Shown one piece after another: positions 33,806 through 44,058 of a stretch of DNA of 64,000 nt. The first letter of the stretch is position 1; the number at the start of each line of letters is the position of its first letter. The notes under the pieces are model-generated. The model did no database searches. It was not told the DNA's origin and was given only the letters and a program-made list of their open reading frames with translations. The translations under genes and the position numbers were made by a program. Location of the stretch: assembly GCF_002959775.1 (NCBI RefSeq), contig NZ_PPCX01000011.1, forward strand, positions 62,001 through 126,000, in the 5' to 3' direction. Origin of the DNA: Veillonella rogosae JCM 15642 (lineage in GTDB: Bacteria > Bacillota > Negativicutes > Veillonellales > Veillonellaceae).

Positions 33806-34605
33806 AGGCCAAGCCACCACAACGCAATGAGTACAACAGTAACCAAAATAACAGCACCGACACCGATATAGTCGACATAGGTCACTTGTAATTCTTTCAT
33901 ACGCGTACGATTTACACCGCCGCGATAGCAGCGAGCCTCCATGGCGATAGCCAGTTCATCAGCACGTCTAAATGCACTGATAAATAATGGTACCAATAAG
34001 GGCACCATATTCTTTGCTCGTTGAATGATAGAACCGGTCACAAAGTCTGCACCACGGGCTGATTGGGCTTTCATAATACGATCCGTCTCATCCAATAAAG
34101 TCGGAATAAAACGAAGTGCAATAGTCATCATCATAGCCAGCTCATGAGCCGGTACGCCAATGCGACGGAATGGATTGAGCAAATGCTCGATACCATCAGT
34201 TAAACGAATAGGAGATGTGGTATAAGTCAACAACGAGGAGAACAAGATTAAGAAAATTAATCGTGCCGCCATTTGAAGGCCCATAGCCACACCATGATCG
34301 GTGATATTAATAATGCCCCATTGGAAAATAGTATTACCAGGTGTCGTAAAAATGTGAATCCCCATAGTAAATACAATGATAATCCAAAGTGGTTTAATAG
34401 CGGTCCACATAAGACGTAGTGGTAAACGAGATAATAGCATTGCAAAGATTGTAAAACCACCTACAATACCATAAGCTAGCGGCGAATCTGCCAAGAAGAT
34501 GGCGACTACGAAAATAGTAGTAGCAATAATCTTTGCTCGTGGATCCATGCGGTGCAAGAAAGAATTTCCAGGGAAGTATTGACCAATAGTAATGTTATTT
34601 AACAT
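33802..34605 (-). CDS. ecfT: Energy-coupling factor transporter transmembrane protein EcfT
   Basis: This 267-residue integral membrane protein couples the two ATPases to exchangeable vitamin- or metal-binding S components. It has about five to six membrane segments and the two coupling-helix Arg motifs, seen as QSARGADF and EARCYRGG. The ATG lies inside the end of ecfA2 (11-base overlap) and the stop overlaps truA. No S-component gene is adjacent, so it is a shared (group II) ECF module. Confidence 0.95.
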   Translation of the reverse strand: MLNNITIGQYFPGNSFLHRMDPRAKIIATTIFVVAIFLADSPLAYGIVGGFTIFAMLLSRLPLRLMWTAIKPLWIIIVFTMGIHIFTTPGNTIFQWGIINITDHGVAMGLQMAARLIFLILFSSLLTYTTSPIRLTDGIEHLLNPFRRIGVPAHELAMMMTIALRFIPTLLDETDRIMKAQSARGADFVTGSIIQRAKNMVPLLVPLFISAFRRADELAIAMEARCYRGGVNRTRMKELQVTYVDYIGVGAVILVTVVLIALWWLGL

Positions 34606-35455
34606 GGCTACCTCCTTCTAGAATTGCTTGTACTGCATCATCTACAGATAGAACTCGGTTAGACACATCAAGACCTTGTTCACGTAAGTACTCCATAGTT
34701 ACAGACACAGGCGGTACATCTACGCCAACAGCTTGCAATGCATCTCGATGATTATTAAAGATATCCATCGGTTCCCCATCGAGTACTATACGACCTTTAT
34801 CGAGTACTACTAGGCGAGAGGCCATGCGGGAAATATCCTCCATATTATGGGATACAAGAATAACCGTAATTCCTTTCTCCTTATGGAGACGAATGATTTC
34901 CTCAAAGATTTCTTCACGACCAAATGGGTCTAGGCCTGCAGATGGTTCATCAAGAACTAAAAAGTCTGGATTCATTGCAACTACGCCAGCAATAGCAACG
35001 CGGCGCATTTGACCTCCGGATAAGTGAAACGGAGATCGTTCTGCATAGGTATTGTAGTCAAGACCTACAAACTTCATGGCATCACGAACGCGTTCATCTA
35101 CTTCATCAGCACTAAGGCCTAAATTTTTAGGACCAAAGGCAATGTCTTCAGCGATGGTTTCTTCAAATAGTTGATGCTCTGGGTATTGGAATACCATGCC
35201 TACCTTGTGGCGCATCTTTTTAGCTTCCTCTGTGGAGGCACTAATATCTACACCATTTACAGTTACTGTACCTGTTGTAGGGTGTAATAAACCATTTAAA
35301 TGTTGTACAAAGGTGGATTTACCAGAACCAGTATGACCGATAACACCTAGAAATTCACCATTTTCAATAGTAAGAGATATACCATGAAGGGCTGTTTTTT
35401 CAAAAGGAGTTCCCATGCCATAGGTGTATGTAATATTATCTAATACAATCGCCAT
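34595..35455 (-). CDS. ecfA2: Energy-coupling factor transporter ATPase EcfA2
   Basis: This 286-residue ABC ATPase has Walker A GHTGSGKST, Q-loop FQYPEHQLFEETI, signature HLSGGQMRRVAIAG, Walker B FLVLDEPSAGLDP and H-loop VSHNMEDIS. It pairs with EcfA1 as the heterodimeric motor of group II ECF vitamin transporters. The start overlaps the ecfA1 stop (TAATG). Confidence 0.95.
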   Translation of the reverse strand: MAIVLDNITYTYGMGTPFEKTALHGISLTIENGEFLGVIGHTGSGKSTFVQHLNGLLHPTTGTVTVNGVDISASTEEAKKMRHKVGMVFQYPEHQLFEETIAEDIAFGPKNLGLSADEVDERVRDAMKFVGLDYNTYAERSPFHLSGGQMRRVAIAGVVAMNPDFLVLDEPSAGLDPFGREEIFEEIIRLHKEKGITVILVSHNMEDISRMASRLVVLDKGRIVLDGEPMDIFNNHRDALQAVGVDVPPVSVTMEYLREQGLDVSNRVLSVDDAVQAILEGGSHVK

Positions 35456-36402
35456 TAGTGAGATCCCTCCCCTCTTGCATCAGTGGTCAGCTCACTAGCA
35501 GGAACTTCTTCAACCTTAGCAGCCACATGATTAGAGTTTACTAATTGATCTGCCAGTTTTGAACCTTTAAGACCTTCTGCTAGTTCCTCATTGTTTATAA
35601 TGCTGTTACCCACTTCATAACCTTTTGCATTTAATTTGAAAGCAATTTCAGAGGCTACAGGCACATCGAGGCCAAGTTCTTTCAAGGTATCTACATGACT
35701 AAAGATTTCACGAGGTGTGCCATCGTGTAATTTCACACCATTTTTCATAACCACCACACGGTCAGCCGTAACGGCTTCCTCCATGAAGTGTGTAATAAAG
35801 ACAATAGTAATGCCCTCTTCTTTATTGAGCTTATGGACTGTCTCTAAGACCTCACGACGACCTTTTGGATCGAGCATGGCCGTTGGTTCATCGAGGACAA
35901 TACAGTCTGGTTTCATAGCAAGCACGCCTGCAATGGCAATGCGCTGCTTTTGACCACCAGATAGCAAGTGAGGACCATGTTCTCTATATTCAGTCATATT
36001 AACAGCTTCTAACGCTGCATCGACACGTTTTCTAATTTCATCACTAGGAATACCTAGATTTTCAGGACCAAAGGCAACGTCCTCTTCTACGACAGCCGCT
36101 ACGATTTGGTTATCAGGATTTTGGAATACCATGCCTACATGTTGGCGAATATCCCAAATATGTGCTTCATCGCGCGTATCAAAGCCACATACATTGACGT
36201 GACCTTCGCTAGGTTGTAATAGCACATTAAAATGCTTGGCTAGGGTACTTTTACCACTGCCATTAGTACCGATAATACATACAAACTCGCCGCGCTTGAT
36301 AGATAAATTCACATCATCTAATGCGCGTACATCATTGCCGTTTTCATCAGTATATATATGACTCATATGATTGACATCAATCATAATGTCTTTTTCGTTC
36401 AT
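35455..36402 (-). CDS. ecfA1: Energy-coupling factor transporter ATPase EcfA1
   Basis: This 315-residue ABC ATPase has Walker A GTNGSGKST, Q-loop FQNPDNQIVAAVVEEDVAFG, signature LLSGGQKQRIAIAG and Walker B CIVLDEPTAMLDP. A C-terminal extension of about 40 residues after the ATPase core is acidic and of unclear role. The start is ATG at 36400-36402 with GAGG 6 bases upstream; an earlier in-frame ATG overlaps that site. It is the first gene after the rplQ terminator, with a weakly defined promoter in the AT-rich 280-base gap. Confidence 0.95.
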   Translation of the reverse strand: MNEKDIMIDVNHMSHIYTDENGNDVRALDDVNLSIKRGEFVCIIGTNGSGKSTLAKHFNVLLQPSEGHVNVCGFDTRDEAHIWDIRQHVGMVFQNPDNQIVAAVVEEDVAFGPENLGIPSDEIRKRVDAALEAVNMTEYREHGPHLLSGGQKQRIAIAGVLAMKPDCIVLDEPTAMLDPKGRREVLETVHKLNKEEGITIVFITHFMEEAVTADRVVVMKNGVKLHDGTPREIFSHVDTLKELGLDVPVASEIAFKLNAKGYEVGNSIINNEELAEGLKGSKLADQLVNSNHVAAKVEEVPASELTTDARGEGSH

Positions 36403-36644
36403 GAATAGCCTCATATCTTTCTAGTCAATTTCGTTTCTATGAAAGTATAACCTTTAAATTGTATATCACATTATTGACCCATTAACTACAACAAATTAAT
36501 GTAATCCACTTTATAGATTAAGCATTAATTATTGCCATAAATATATATCATAAGGTTAACAATACTTATTCATCCTTTACGATAACTGCTAATATATTAC
36601 GATATTGTACTAATCGATTGTACCATAAAATTGACAATAAAAAA

Positions 36645-36674
36645 ACGGTGCTGCAACGTAAGTTACAACACCGT
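36645..36674 (-). terminator. Terminator of the ribosomal superoperon after rplQ
   Basis: On the minus strand ACGGTGTTGTAAC pairs with GTTGCAGCACCGT using two G-U pairs, followed by a run of seven T residues, 11 bases after the rplQ stop. Confidence 0.92.
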
Positions 36675-36684
36675 ATGAGTTTGA

Positions 36685-37020
36685 TTAAACTAACTCGATA
36701 ATAGCCAAAGGTGCAGCGTCACCTTTGCGAAGACCAGTTTTGATTACACGAGTGTAACCACCTTGACGGTCTTCATATTTTGGAGCAATTGTATCAAACA
36801 ATTTTTTTACTACACTTTCATCCATGAGGTATGCAAGAACTTGGCGACGTGCATGAAGATCACCACGTTTAGCCAAAGTTACCATTTGATCAGCTAAAGA
36901 GCGAAGTTCTTTCGCTTTAGCTTCAGTAGTTTCAATACGCTCATATTGGAAGAAAGATGTTAACATGCTACGGAACAACGCTTTACGAGCGGAGCTGTCG
37001 CGGCCTAATTTTCTGTACAT
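36685..37020 (-). CDS. rplQ: 50S ribosomal protein L17
   Basis: This 111-residue L17 has the conserved [20 protein letters not shown] start and the [24 protein letters not shown] end. It lines the rim of the exit tunnel in the 50S subunit. It lies 12 bases after rpoA and is the last gene of the ribosomal superoperon. Confidence 0.98.
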   Translation of the reverse strand: MYRKLGRDSSARKALFRSMLTSFFQYERIETTEAKAKELRSLADQMVTLAKRGDLHARRQVLAYLMDESVVKKLFDTIAPKYEDRQGGYTRVIKTGLRKGDAAPLAIIELV

Positions 37021-37032
37021 TCGTCTTCCTCC

Positions 37033-38037
37033 TTATTCGCCTTTTTGTTTAAGTTGAAAACCACCTGGATGATTGTTGAGTTTTTCCTCAATTTCATCGA
37101 TGGATTTTTTGCCTAAATTGCGAACTTTTCCTAAGTCATCAATGGTTTTGTCTAGCAAGTCTGCAATTGTATTAATGCCAGCACGTTTCAAGCAGTTATA
37201 CGCACGAACAGAGAGCTCCAACTCATCGATGGAAATCTTTGCTGGGCCGTCATCTACAGCTGGTTCTTCATTATCGGAACCTACTGGATCAACAACGATA
37301 CCGCCTTCACCTGTGTTAACATCTACAACGTCTGCAGAGTGCGCTAATTTAGTGAAGTTCCCTAAATAACCAATCATAATGGCAGCAGATTTTGCCACTG
37401 CATCAGCAGCGGTAATGGAACCATCAGTCCAAACTTCTAATGTAAGTTTGTCAAAGTCCATTTCATTGCCTACACGAACATCACTCACTTCGTATTTAGC
37501 ACGAAGAATTGGAGAGAAGATGGAATCGATTGGAATGCAACCGATAACATCTGTATCTTTTTTATTCTTCGTAGAAGGAACGTAACCTTTGCCACGTTCG
37601 ATTACTACATCCATTACGAGATGAGCTGTCTCATCCATTGTCGCAATCACGAGTTCAGGATTCAATACTTCTACTTCTGGTGGGAATTGTTCAGCCAAAT
37701 CAGCAGCTGTCAATACGCCGTCCTTTTGGAAGTCAAAGTGTACTTCCAAAGGTAATTGAGCATCTTCTTCAACTTTGATGCACAATTGCTTTAAGTTAAG
37801 GATGATATCCGTAACGTCTTCGCGAATACCAGGAATAGTAGAGAATTCATGAAGAACTCCATCAATTTTGATAGAGGTGATAGCTGCCCCATCCAAGGAT
37901 GAAAGCAAAATTCTGCGTAAGCTATTACCAAGAGTGATACCATAACCACGGTCTAATGGTTCACATACGAACTTACCATAGCGACCGCCGTCGGCGATGT
38001 CCACTTTCTCGATTTTAAGTTTCTTTTCTTCGCTCAT
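37033..38037 (-). CDS. rpoA: DNA-directed RNA polymerase subunit alpha
   Basis: This 334-residue alpha subunit has an N-terminal dimerisation domain (residues 1-230; GYGITLGNSLRRILLSSLDG), an acidic linker and a C-terminal domain (ELSVRAYNCLKRAGINTIADL, RNLGKKSIDEIEEKL) that contacts UP elements and activators. The start is ATG at 38035-38037, 9 bases after AGGAGG; longer in-frame starts abut that site. It follows rpsK directly, without the rpsD gene that many bacteria place between them. Confidence 0.98.
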   Translation of the reverse strand: MSEEKKLKIEKVDIADGGRYGKFVCEPLDRGYGITLGNSLRRILLSSLDGAAITSIKIDGVLHEFSTIPGIREDVTDIILNLKQLCIKVEEDAQLPLEVHFDFQKDGVLTAADLAEQFPPEVEVLNPELVIATMDETAHLVMDVVIERGKGYVPSTKNKKDTDVIGCIPIDSIFSPILRAKYEVSDVRVGNEMDFDKLTLEVWTDGSITAADAVAKSAAIMIGYLGNFTKLAHSADVVDVNTGEGGIVVDPVGSDNEEPAVDDGPAKISIDELELSVRAYNCLKRAGINTIADLLDKTIDDLGKVRNLGKKSIDEIEEKLNNHPGGFQLKQKGE

Positions 38038-38108
38038 CAGGAACATCCTCCTATACAACACACGTTCATAGTTTAATTATAGCACCGTATCAAATCGGCC
38101 GCTATCAA

Positions 38109-38498
38109 TTATACACGACGGCGTTTTGGAGGGCGACAACCATTGTGAGGAATTGGAGTTACGTCTTTAATGGAAGTAACTTCAAGACCTGCAGCTTGTA
38201 AAGCACGGATTGCAGCTTCACGGCCGGATCCAGGACCTTTTACGAATACTTCAACAGTGCGAAGACCATGTTCCATTGCAGCTTTAGCAGCTTGTTCAGC
38301 AGCCATTTGAGCAGCGAATGGAGTGGATTTACGGGAACCACGGAAGCCCAAGCCACCAGCGGAAGCCCAAGACAACGCGTTACCGTTTGTATCTGTCAAA
38401 GTTACGATAGTGTTATTGAATGTAGAACGAATATGAGCCGCACCGGATTCAATATGTTTCTTTTCTTTTCTTTTTGTTCTAACAACTTTTTTAGCCAC
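38109..38498 (-). CDS. rpsK: 30S ribosomal protein S11
   Basis: This 129-residue S11 of the 30S platform has [29 protein letters not shown] and the C-terminal [18 protein letters not shown], all conserved. It lies 19 bases after rpsM and 71 bases before rpoA, a gap that shows no terminator. Confidence 0.98.
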   Translation of the reverse strand: MAKKVVRTKRKEKKHIESGAAHIRSTFNNTIVTLTDTNGNALSWASAGGLGFRGSRKSTPFAAQMAAEQAAKAAMEHGLRTVEVFVKGPGSGREAAIRALQAAGLEVTSIKDVTPIPHNGCRPPKRRRV

Positions 38499-38517
38499 GC
38501 TTTATCCCTCCTTTATC

Positions 38518-38886
38518 TTATTTCTTTTTACCAGCAATTGCTTTTCTAGGACCTTTGCGAGTACGTGCATTCGTTTTAGTACGTTGACCACGAAGTGGTA
38601 AACCCATACGATGACGTTTGCCTCGATAGGAGTTGATTTCAATTAAGCGTTTAATGTTAAGTGCTTCTTCACGACGAAGGTCACCTTCTACTTTGTATTC
38701 AGCATCTAACAATTCACGGATTTTCACGACTTCATCTTCGGAAAGATCGCGAACGCGTGTGTCTGGATTGATGCCAGTTTTAGCAATGATTTCAGCTGCC
38801 AAAGTTGGACCAATACCATAAATATAAGTTAAACCAATTTCCACTCGTTTATCACGAGGTAAGTCTACACCGGCGATACGTGCCAT
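38518..38886 (-). CDS. rpsM: 30S ribosomal protein S13
   Basis: This 122-residue S13 of the 30S head has the conserved [20 protein letters not shown] start and the basic tail [18 protein letters not shown] that reaches P-site tRNA. The ATG has a strong AGGAGG. It lies between rpmJ and rpsK. Confidence 0.98.
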   Translation of the reverse strand: MARIAGVDLPRDKRVEIGLTYIYGIGPTLAAEIIAKTGINPDTRVRDLSEDEVVKIRELLDAEYKVEGDLRREEALNIKRLIEINSYRGKRHRMGLPLRGQRTKTNARTRKGPRKAIAGKKK

Positions 38887-38909
38887 CTAATCATCCACCT
38901 CCTATCAGA

Positions 38910-39023
38910 TTATCCTTGTTTTTGTTTATGTTTTGGATTTTCGCAAATAACCATTACACGGCCTTTGCGTTTAATGATTTTACATTTTTCGCATATCTTT
39001 TTAACTGATGGTTGAACCTTCAT
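38910..39023 (-). CDS. rpmJ: 50S ribosomal protein L36
   Basis: This 37-residue L36 begins [20 protein letters not shown] and has the zinc-ribbon ligands Cys11, Cys14, Cys27 and His32, the standard C-plus form. It lies between infA and rpsM with short gaps on both sides. Confidence 0.97.
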   Translation of the reverse strand: MKVQPSVKKICEKCKIIKRKGRVMVICENPKHKQKQG

Positions 39024-39049
39024 TAGTACCTCCTTTGTGGACCCTATGC

Positions 39050-39268
39050 TTATTTAAAGCGATAGGTGATGCGACCACGATTTAAGTCATACGGTGTCAG
39101 TTCCATAGTAACTTTATCACCAGGAAGAATACGGATAAAATTCATACGCATTTTACCTGACACATGAGCCAATACGATATGACCATTTTCCAATTCTACT
39201 TGGAACATGGCATTCGGTAATGCCTCAACTACCGTACCTTCCACCTCAATAACGTCTTCTTTTGACAT
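39050..39268 (-). CDS. infA: Translation initiation factor IF-1
   Basis: This 72-residue S1/OB-fold protein occupies the A site of the 30S subunit during initiation. It shows [37 protein letters not shown] and the conserved end [12 protein letters not shown]. It follows map by 23 bases with no KOW-domain gene between them. Confidence 0.98.
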   Translation of the reverse strand: MSKEDVIEVEGTVVEALPNAMFQVELENGHIVLAHVSGKMRMNFIRILPGDKVTMELTPYDLNRGRITYRFK

Positions 39269-39291
39269 ATCTTTTCCTCCGGTTACCTGTT

Positions 39292-40062
39292 TTATTTAAT
39301 TAACCGCGGTTCTTCCCGCATAGTTAATATTTCAGGGCCGTTTTCTGTAACAACCACTGTATGTTCGAAATGAGCAGCAGGTTTACCATCTGTGGTAACT
39401 GCTGTCCAGTCATCCCCTAATACACGAACACGATGCGTCCCTAGAGTAATCATCGGTTCGATACACAATACCATACCTGGTTTCATAATAGGTCCTTGTT
39501 CAGGACTACCATAGTTTGGTATTTGCGGATCTTCATGCATTTCGCGGCCTAAACCATGACCTACGAAGTCGCGAACGACACCGTAACCATGTTTCTCACA
39601 ATACGTTTGAACAGCGTGGCCGATGGCACCAATTCGGTTACCAACTTTCACTTGTTCAATTCCCTTGAACAGACTTTCTTCTGTAACTTTTAACAATTTC
39701 ATCACATCAGGTTTGACGTGACCGATAGGAACCGTCACAGCCGAATCGCCGTGATATCCATCAATAGATGATACAAGATCAATACTGAGGATATCGCCGT
39801 TTTTAAGCTTGCGCTTAGCGCTCGGAATACCATGAACGACTTCTTCATTAACAGAAGCACAGATTGTTGCAGGGAATCCATAGTACCCTTTACAACTTGG
39901 TATACCACCGTGGCTGCGAATATATTCTTCGGCAATTGTATCTAACTCAAGCGTCGTGATGCCAGGTTTAGCCTTTTCTACTAACAAGGACAACGTGTCT
40001 GCTGTAAGCTTACTTGCCTTGCGGATACATTCAATCTCATGGGGCGATTTTAAAATAATCAT
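39292..40062 (-). CDS. map: Methionine aminopeptidase, type I
   Basis: This 256-residue enzyme removes N-terminal Met from nascent proteins. The dinuclear metal ligands are visible as Asp in [18 protein letters not shown] (two), His in [14 protein letters not shown], and Glu in CIEPMITLG and [15 protein letters not shown]. There is no N-terminal SH3-binding extension, so it is type Ia. It starts 3 bases after adk. Confidence 0.97.
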   Translation of the reverse strand: MIILKSPHEIECIRKASKLTADTLSLLVEKAKPGITTLELDTIAEEYIRSHGGIPSCKGYYGFPATICASVNEEVVHGIPSAKRKLKNGDILSIDLVSSIDGYHGDSAVTVPIGHVKPDVMKLLKVTEESLFKGIEQVKVGNRIGAIGHAVQTYCEKHGYGVVRDFVGHGLGREMHEDPQIPNYGSPEQGPIMKPGMVLCIEPMITLGTHRVRVLGDDWTAVTTDGKPAAHFEHTVVVTENGPEILTMREEPRLIK

Positions 40063-40065
40063 AGA

Positions 40066-40629
40066 TTATTTCTCCAACGCCTTAATGATGTCAGCAAATA
40101 CTGCGTCTACATCTTGTAAACCATTGATTTCTTCATACAATCCGCTATTGCGATAGTAGTCGATTAATGGTTTAGTAGATTCGTCGTACACAGCTAGACG
40201 TTTCTGTACTGTTTCAGGGTTATCATCAGCACGATTTTCTAGAACAGCTCGTTCACTAATACGTTTAACCAATTCCTCAGTAGGAACGTTTAAGTTAAGT
40301 ACAGCGTCCAAAGAAATTCCTAATTCTTTAAGGATTGCATCCAAGGATACAGCTTGTGCTGTAGTTCTTGGGAAACCGTCAAGAATAAATCCAGATTTGC
40401 AGTCATCTTTCACCAAGCGATCACGTACGATACCAACAGTTACACTGTCTGGTACCAATTGACCAGCATCGATGTATTTCTTAGCCTCAACTCCAAGAGG
40501 TGTTTCGTTCTTAATCGCAGCGCGGAACATATCACCTGTTGAAATTTGGGGAATACCGTATTTTTCAATAAGTCGAGCTGCCTGAGTGCCTTTACCAGCA
40601 CCAGGAGGTCCCATTAATAGAATATACAT
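40066..40629 (-). CDS. adk: Adenylate kinase, short-LID form
   Basis: This 187-residue enzyme interconverts ATP, AMP and ADP. The P-loop is [14 protein letters not shown], the AMP-binding segment is [11 protein letters not shown], and FILDGFPRT is conserved. In the usual 214-220-residue form a LID of about 35 residues lies between the two Arg clusters. Here [23 protein letters not shown] passes directly from one to the other, so the LID is a short loop without zinc ligands. It lies between secY and map in the conserved spc order. Confidence 0.96.
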   Translation of the reverse strand: MYILLMGPPGAGKGTQAARLIEKYGIPQISTGDMFRAAIKNETPLGVEAKKYIDAGQLVPDSVTVGIVRDRLVKDDCKSGFILDGFPRTTAQAVSLDAILKELGISLDAVLNLNVPTEELVKRISERAVLENRADDNPETVQKRLAVYDESTKPLIDYYRNSGLYEEINGLQDVDAVFADIIKALEK

Positions 40630-40641
40630 ATTGTTTCCCTC

Positions 40642-41904
40642 CTATTTCACAAAGCCTTTATAGTGGCGTGTTACCATGAGCGACTCGATTTGTTGCATTG
40701 TATCAAGTGCTACACCTACAACGATGAGAAGAGCCGTACCACCAAAGTATACGCCTTGGACGCCGGTAATGCTACCGAGGAAATTCGGTATAATAGCAAC
40801 GACAGCTAAGAATACAGCGCCAGCCAAAGTGATTCTGGTCATCACGTTATCCACATAATCAGCAGTTGGTTTACCCGCACGAATGCCTGGGATAAAACCA
40901 CCGTATTTTTTCATATTATCTGCCATATCTGTAATGTTGATAGAGATTGCAGTATAGAAATACGTAAAGATAAAGATCAATAATGCATACAATGCCGTTT
41001 GTAACGGCGTACCCCATGTAAATAGATCCGCAACTTTATGAACGAATTCATTGTCAATAAATTGCGCAATCGTCACAGGGAACATCAACACAGATGACGC
41101 AAAGATAATTGGGATTACACCTGCCTGATTGACTTTCAACGGCAAGAATGTAGAGTGACCACCGTACATTTTACGCCCTACTACGCGTTTTGCGTATTGG
41201 ATAGGAATGCGACGTTGGCCTTGTGTAACTGCTACTACGACAGCAATCATCGCAAGTGCAATTACAGCAAATAAGAATGCTTGGAACATGTTAATTGTTC
41301 CGTTTTGGATATATTGATAAATGGTTTCTAGACCATCTGGTAATCGAGCTACGATACCAGCAAAGATGATCAAGGAAATACCATTACCTATACCATATGC
41401 TGTGATTTGCTCACCAATCCACATCAACAAGCATGTGCCTGCTGTAAGAATGATGGCCACAACAAATACACTAAGGAAATCATTATTTACCAAAGCGTTG
41501 TTTGCTCTAAGAGCAAATGCCATGCCTGCGGCTTGTACAAAGCCAAGGACTACGGTGCCATAACGAGTTACCTTCGCTATTTTCTTACGCCCATCCTCAC
41601 CATCTTTACTCCATGCTTCAAACTGTGGAACTACAGACTGAAGCAGTTGCATGATGATGGAAGCATTGATGTAAGGGGTAATACTCATTGCAAAGATAGA
41701 GAACTTACTAAGCGCACCACCAGCAAACAAGTCTAATAGACCGAATAGGTTACCGGATGTAAACAAAGATTCAATGACAGATGCATCTACACCTGGTACT
41801 GGAATGTGAATGCCGGCTCTAAACACGGCAAACATCATCAACGTGTACAAAATCTTGTTACGTAACTCGGTAATCTTAAAGATGTTCGAGAGGCTATCTA
41901 GCAC
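40642..41904 (-). CDS. secY: Preprotein translocase subunit SecY
   Basis: This 420-residue protein is the 10-helix channel of the Sec translocon. It shows the plug-proximal FRAGIHIPVPGVD region, GIGNGISLIIFAGIV and the cytoplasmic loop QRRIPIQYAKRVVGRKMYGG, which contacts the ribosome or SecA. The start is GTG at 41902-41904, one base after the rplO stop; its ribosome site GAGGTGA lies in the end of rplO, so translation is coupled. Confidence 0.98.
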   Translation of the reverse strand: MLDSLSNIFKITELRNKILYTLMMFAVFRAGIHIPVPGVDASVIESLFTSGNLFGLLDLFAGGALSKFSIFAMSITPYINASIIMQLLQSVVPQFEAWSKDGEDGRKKIAKVTRYGTVVLGFVQAAGMAFALRANNALVNNDFLSVFVVAIILTAGTCLLMWIGEQITAYGIGNGISLIIFAGIVARLPDGLETIYQYIQNGTINMFQAFLFAVIALAMIAVVVAVTQGQRRIPIQYAKRVVGRKMYGGHSTFLPLKVNQAGVIPIIFASSVLMFPVTIAQFIDNEFVHKVADLFTWGTPLQTALYALLIFIFTYFYTAISINITDMADNMKKYGGFIPGIRAGKPTADYVDNVMTRITLAGAVFLAVVAIIPNFLGSITGVQGVYFGGTALLIVVGVALDTMQQIESLMVTRHYKGFVK

Positions 41905-41905
41905 C

Positions 41906-42352
41906 CTAGATCACCTCTACTTTTCCGCCTGCTGCTGTGATTTTTTCTTCAGCAGATTTAGTGAAGCCATTAGCGATAACAGTCAAGTTTTTAGTTTCCA
42001 ATGTACCGTTACCTAAAATACGAATACCATCGCGTACATTTTTCAAAATGCCAGCTTCAATAAGAGCTACTGGATCAACTGTTGCACCGTCTTCAAAACG
42101 GTTCAATTGTTCTACGTTAACTTCAGCATATTGTTTAGCAAAAACGCTGTTGTTGAAACCGCGTTTTGGTAAACGACGATAAAGAGGCATTTGGCCGCCT
42201 TCAAAACCGGAGCGAACGCCACCGCCAGAACGGGAGTTTTGACCTTTTTGACCACGACCAGATGTTTTACCCAAGCCAGAACCTAAACCACGGCCTACAC
42301 GAGTACGAGCTTTTTTGGAACCAGCTGCTGGTTGTAATTCATGAAGTTTCAT
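41906..42352 (-). CDS. rplO: 50S ribosomal protein L15
   Basis: This 148-residue L15 has a glycine/arginine-rich N-terminal extension ([20 protein letters not shown]) that threads into the 50S core and the conserved [17 protein letters not shown]. It is coupled to secY, one base away. Confidence 0.98.
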   Translation of the reverse strand: MKLHELQPAAGSKKARTRVGRGLGSGLGKTSGRGQKGQNSRSGGGVRSGFEGGQMPLYRRLPKRGFNNSVFAKQYAEVNVEQLNRFEDGATVDPVALIEAGILKNVRDGIRILGNGTLETKNLTVIANGFTKSAEEKITAAGGKVEVI

Positions 42353-42374
42353 TCAGTGCACCTCCTTATCAGTA

Positions 42375-42554
42375 TTAAACTTCTTCAACTTTAACTAAAT
42401 GTCTAACTTTGTGAAGCATACCTTCGATTTGAGGTGTTACTTCTTTTACAACTTGAGAATTAGTTTTTTTCAAGCCCAAAGCTTTAACTGTCGCGCGTTG
42501 ATCTTCAGGACGACCGATTAAGCTTCTTGTTAATGTTACTTTAACTTGTGCCAT
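42375..42554 (-). CDS. rpmD: 50S ribosomal protein L30
   Basis: This 59-residue L30 starts [20 protein letters not shown] and includes [16 protein letters not shown] and [12 protein letters not shown], the typical bacterial length and motifs. It lies between rpsE and rplO. Confidence 0.97.
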   Translation of the reverse strand: MAQVKVTLTRSLIGRPEDQRATVKALGLKKTNSQVVKEVTPQIEGMLHKVRHLVKVEEV

Positions 42555-42568
42555 TTCTTGTCTCCTTA

Positions 42569-43072
42569 TTACGCGTTATAGATTTCTTCAACGGTTTTAC
42601 CACGAAGTTCAGCAACTTCGCTAGCGCGTTTCAAATCTTTCAAACCTTCGATTGTAGCACGAACCATATTGTTAGGGTTAGAAGAACCCAAGGATTTAGT
42701 CAAGATGTTACGAACACCTACTAATTCCAATACGGCACGAACAGGGCCACCAGCGATAACGCCAGTACCTTCAGCAGCTGGTTTCAAGAATACGCGGCCT
42801 GCACCGAATACGCCTGTTACGCTGTGAGGGATTGTACCATTTTTAATAGCTACGTTTACAATATTTTTCTTAGCATCATCGATACCTTTGCGAATTGCTT
42901 CTGGTACTTCCGCTGCTTTACCTAAGCCAACGCCTACATAACCGTTGCCATCACCAACAACTACAAGAGCGCTGAAGGAAAAACGACGACCGCCTTTAAC
43001 TACTTTGGCTACGCGGTTGATGAATACTACTCTTTCTTTAAGATCAAGACTGGTGTAGTCAATTCTCGCCAT
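42569..43072 (-). CDS. rpsE: 30S ribosomal protein S5
   Basis: This 167-residue S5 has an N-terminal double-stranded-RNA-binding domain with [20 protein letters not shown] and the C-terminal domain [17 protein letters not shown]. The loop positions linked to spectinomycin resistance read KGGRR, wild type. It takes part in decoding fidelity. Confidence 0.98.
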   Translation of the reverse strand: MARIDYTSLDLKERVVFINRVAKVVKGGRRFSFSALVVVGDGNGYVGVGLGKAAEVPEAIRKGIDDAKKNIVNVAIKNGTIPHSVTGVFGAGRVFLKPAAEGTGVIAGGPVRAVLELVGVRNILTKSLGSSNPNNMVRATIEGLKDLKRASEVAELRGKTVEEIYNA

Positions 43073-43090
43073 GTCTATAGTTCCTCCTTC

Positions 43091-43453
43091 TTAGAATTTT
43101 AAGCCTGCTTCACGAGCACCTTCTGCAAGGGCTGCTACGCGGCCGTGGTAAATGTAACCACCACGGTCAAACACTACTGTGTCAATACCTTTAGCGATAG
43201 CTTTTTTAGCAACTGCTTCACCAACAGCTTTTGCAGCAGCTACGTTACCACCATAGGATAAGTTCAAATCTTTATCTAAAGAGCTAGCAGCAACCAAAGT
43301 TGTACCTGCTACGTCATCGATAACTTGAGCATAGATGTTGCCTAAAGAACGGAATACGTTCAAACGTGGGCAAGTTGCCGTACCAGAGATGTGACGGCGA
43401 ATACGAAGATGACGTTTTGCTCGAGCGATGTTTCTACTAGATTTACGAGGCAA
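43091..43453 (-). CDS. rplR: 50S ribosomal protein L18
   Basis: This 120-residue L18 binds 5S rRNA with L5. It shows [20 protein letters not shown] and the C-terminal [25 protein letters not shown]. The start is best placed at TTG 43451-43453 (protein begins PRKSSRN after Met), 8 bases after AAAGGAG. An ATG six codons upstream would include that ribosome site in the coding sequence. Confidence 0.96.
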   Translation of the reverse strand: MPRKSSRNIARAKRHLRIRRHISGTATCPRLNVFRSLGNIYAQVIDDVAGTTLVAASSLDKDLNLSYGGNVAAAKAVGEAVAKKAIAKGIDTVVFDRGGYIYHGRVAALAEGAREAGLKF

Positions 43454-43488
43454 GATATTCACTCCTTTCATTCATATAGATGATATTA

Positions 43489-44034
43489 CTATTTACCTTT
43501 TGCACCAGCTTTACCAGCTTTACGACGAACAACTTCGCCTTCATAGCGGATACCTTTACCTTTGTAAGGTTCTGGTTTTCTCCATTTACGGATATCAGCT
43601 GCTACTGCGCCTACAACTTCTTTGTCTGCACCAGACACAATGATTTTGTTAGGAGCTGGAACGTCAATTGTAATACCAGCTGGAGCTTCCATTTCTACTG
43701 GATGAGAGAAGCCAAGTGTAAGAGCTAATTTATTGCCTTGTTTAGCCGCTCTGTAACCAACACCGTTGATTTCAAGAGTTTTTGTGAATCCTTCAGATAC
43801 GCCTGTTACCATATTAGCAACAAGAGCGCGAGTCAAACCGTGAAGGGAACGATGAGCTTTATCCTCGGAAGGACGAGCTACTGTAATTGTGTTACCTTCT
43901 ACAGTGATAATCATATCTGGATGCAAATCGCGAGATAATTCGCCTTTAGGACCTTTTACGTTCATATGATGGTTATCATATGTAACAGTAACGCCTGCAG
44001 GGATCTCGATAGGCATTCTACCGATACGTGACAT
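43489..44034 (-). CDS. rplF: 50S ribosomal protein L6
   Basis: This 181-residue L6 with two repeated domains starts [17 protein letters not shown] and contains the conserved [22 protein letters not shown] and [19 protein letters not shown]. It contacts the sarcin-ricin region near the factor-binding site. Confidence 0.98.
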   Translation of the reverse strand: MSRIGRMPIEIPAGVTVTYDNHHMNVKGPKGELSRDLHPDMIITVEGNTITVARPSEDKAHRSLHGLTRALVANMVTGVSEGFTKTLEINGVGYRAAKQGNKLALTLGFSHPVEMEAPAGITIDVPAPNKIIVSGADKEVVGAVAADIRKWRKPEPYKGKGIRYEGEVVRRKAGKAGAKGK

Positions 44035-44058
44035 TATTTCTACCTCCTATTGCTACTA

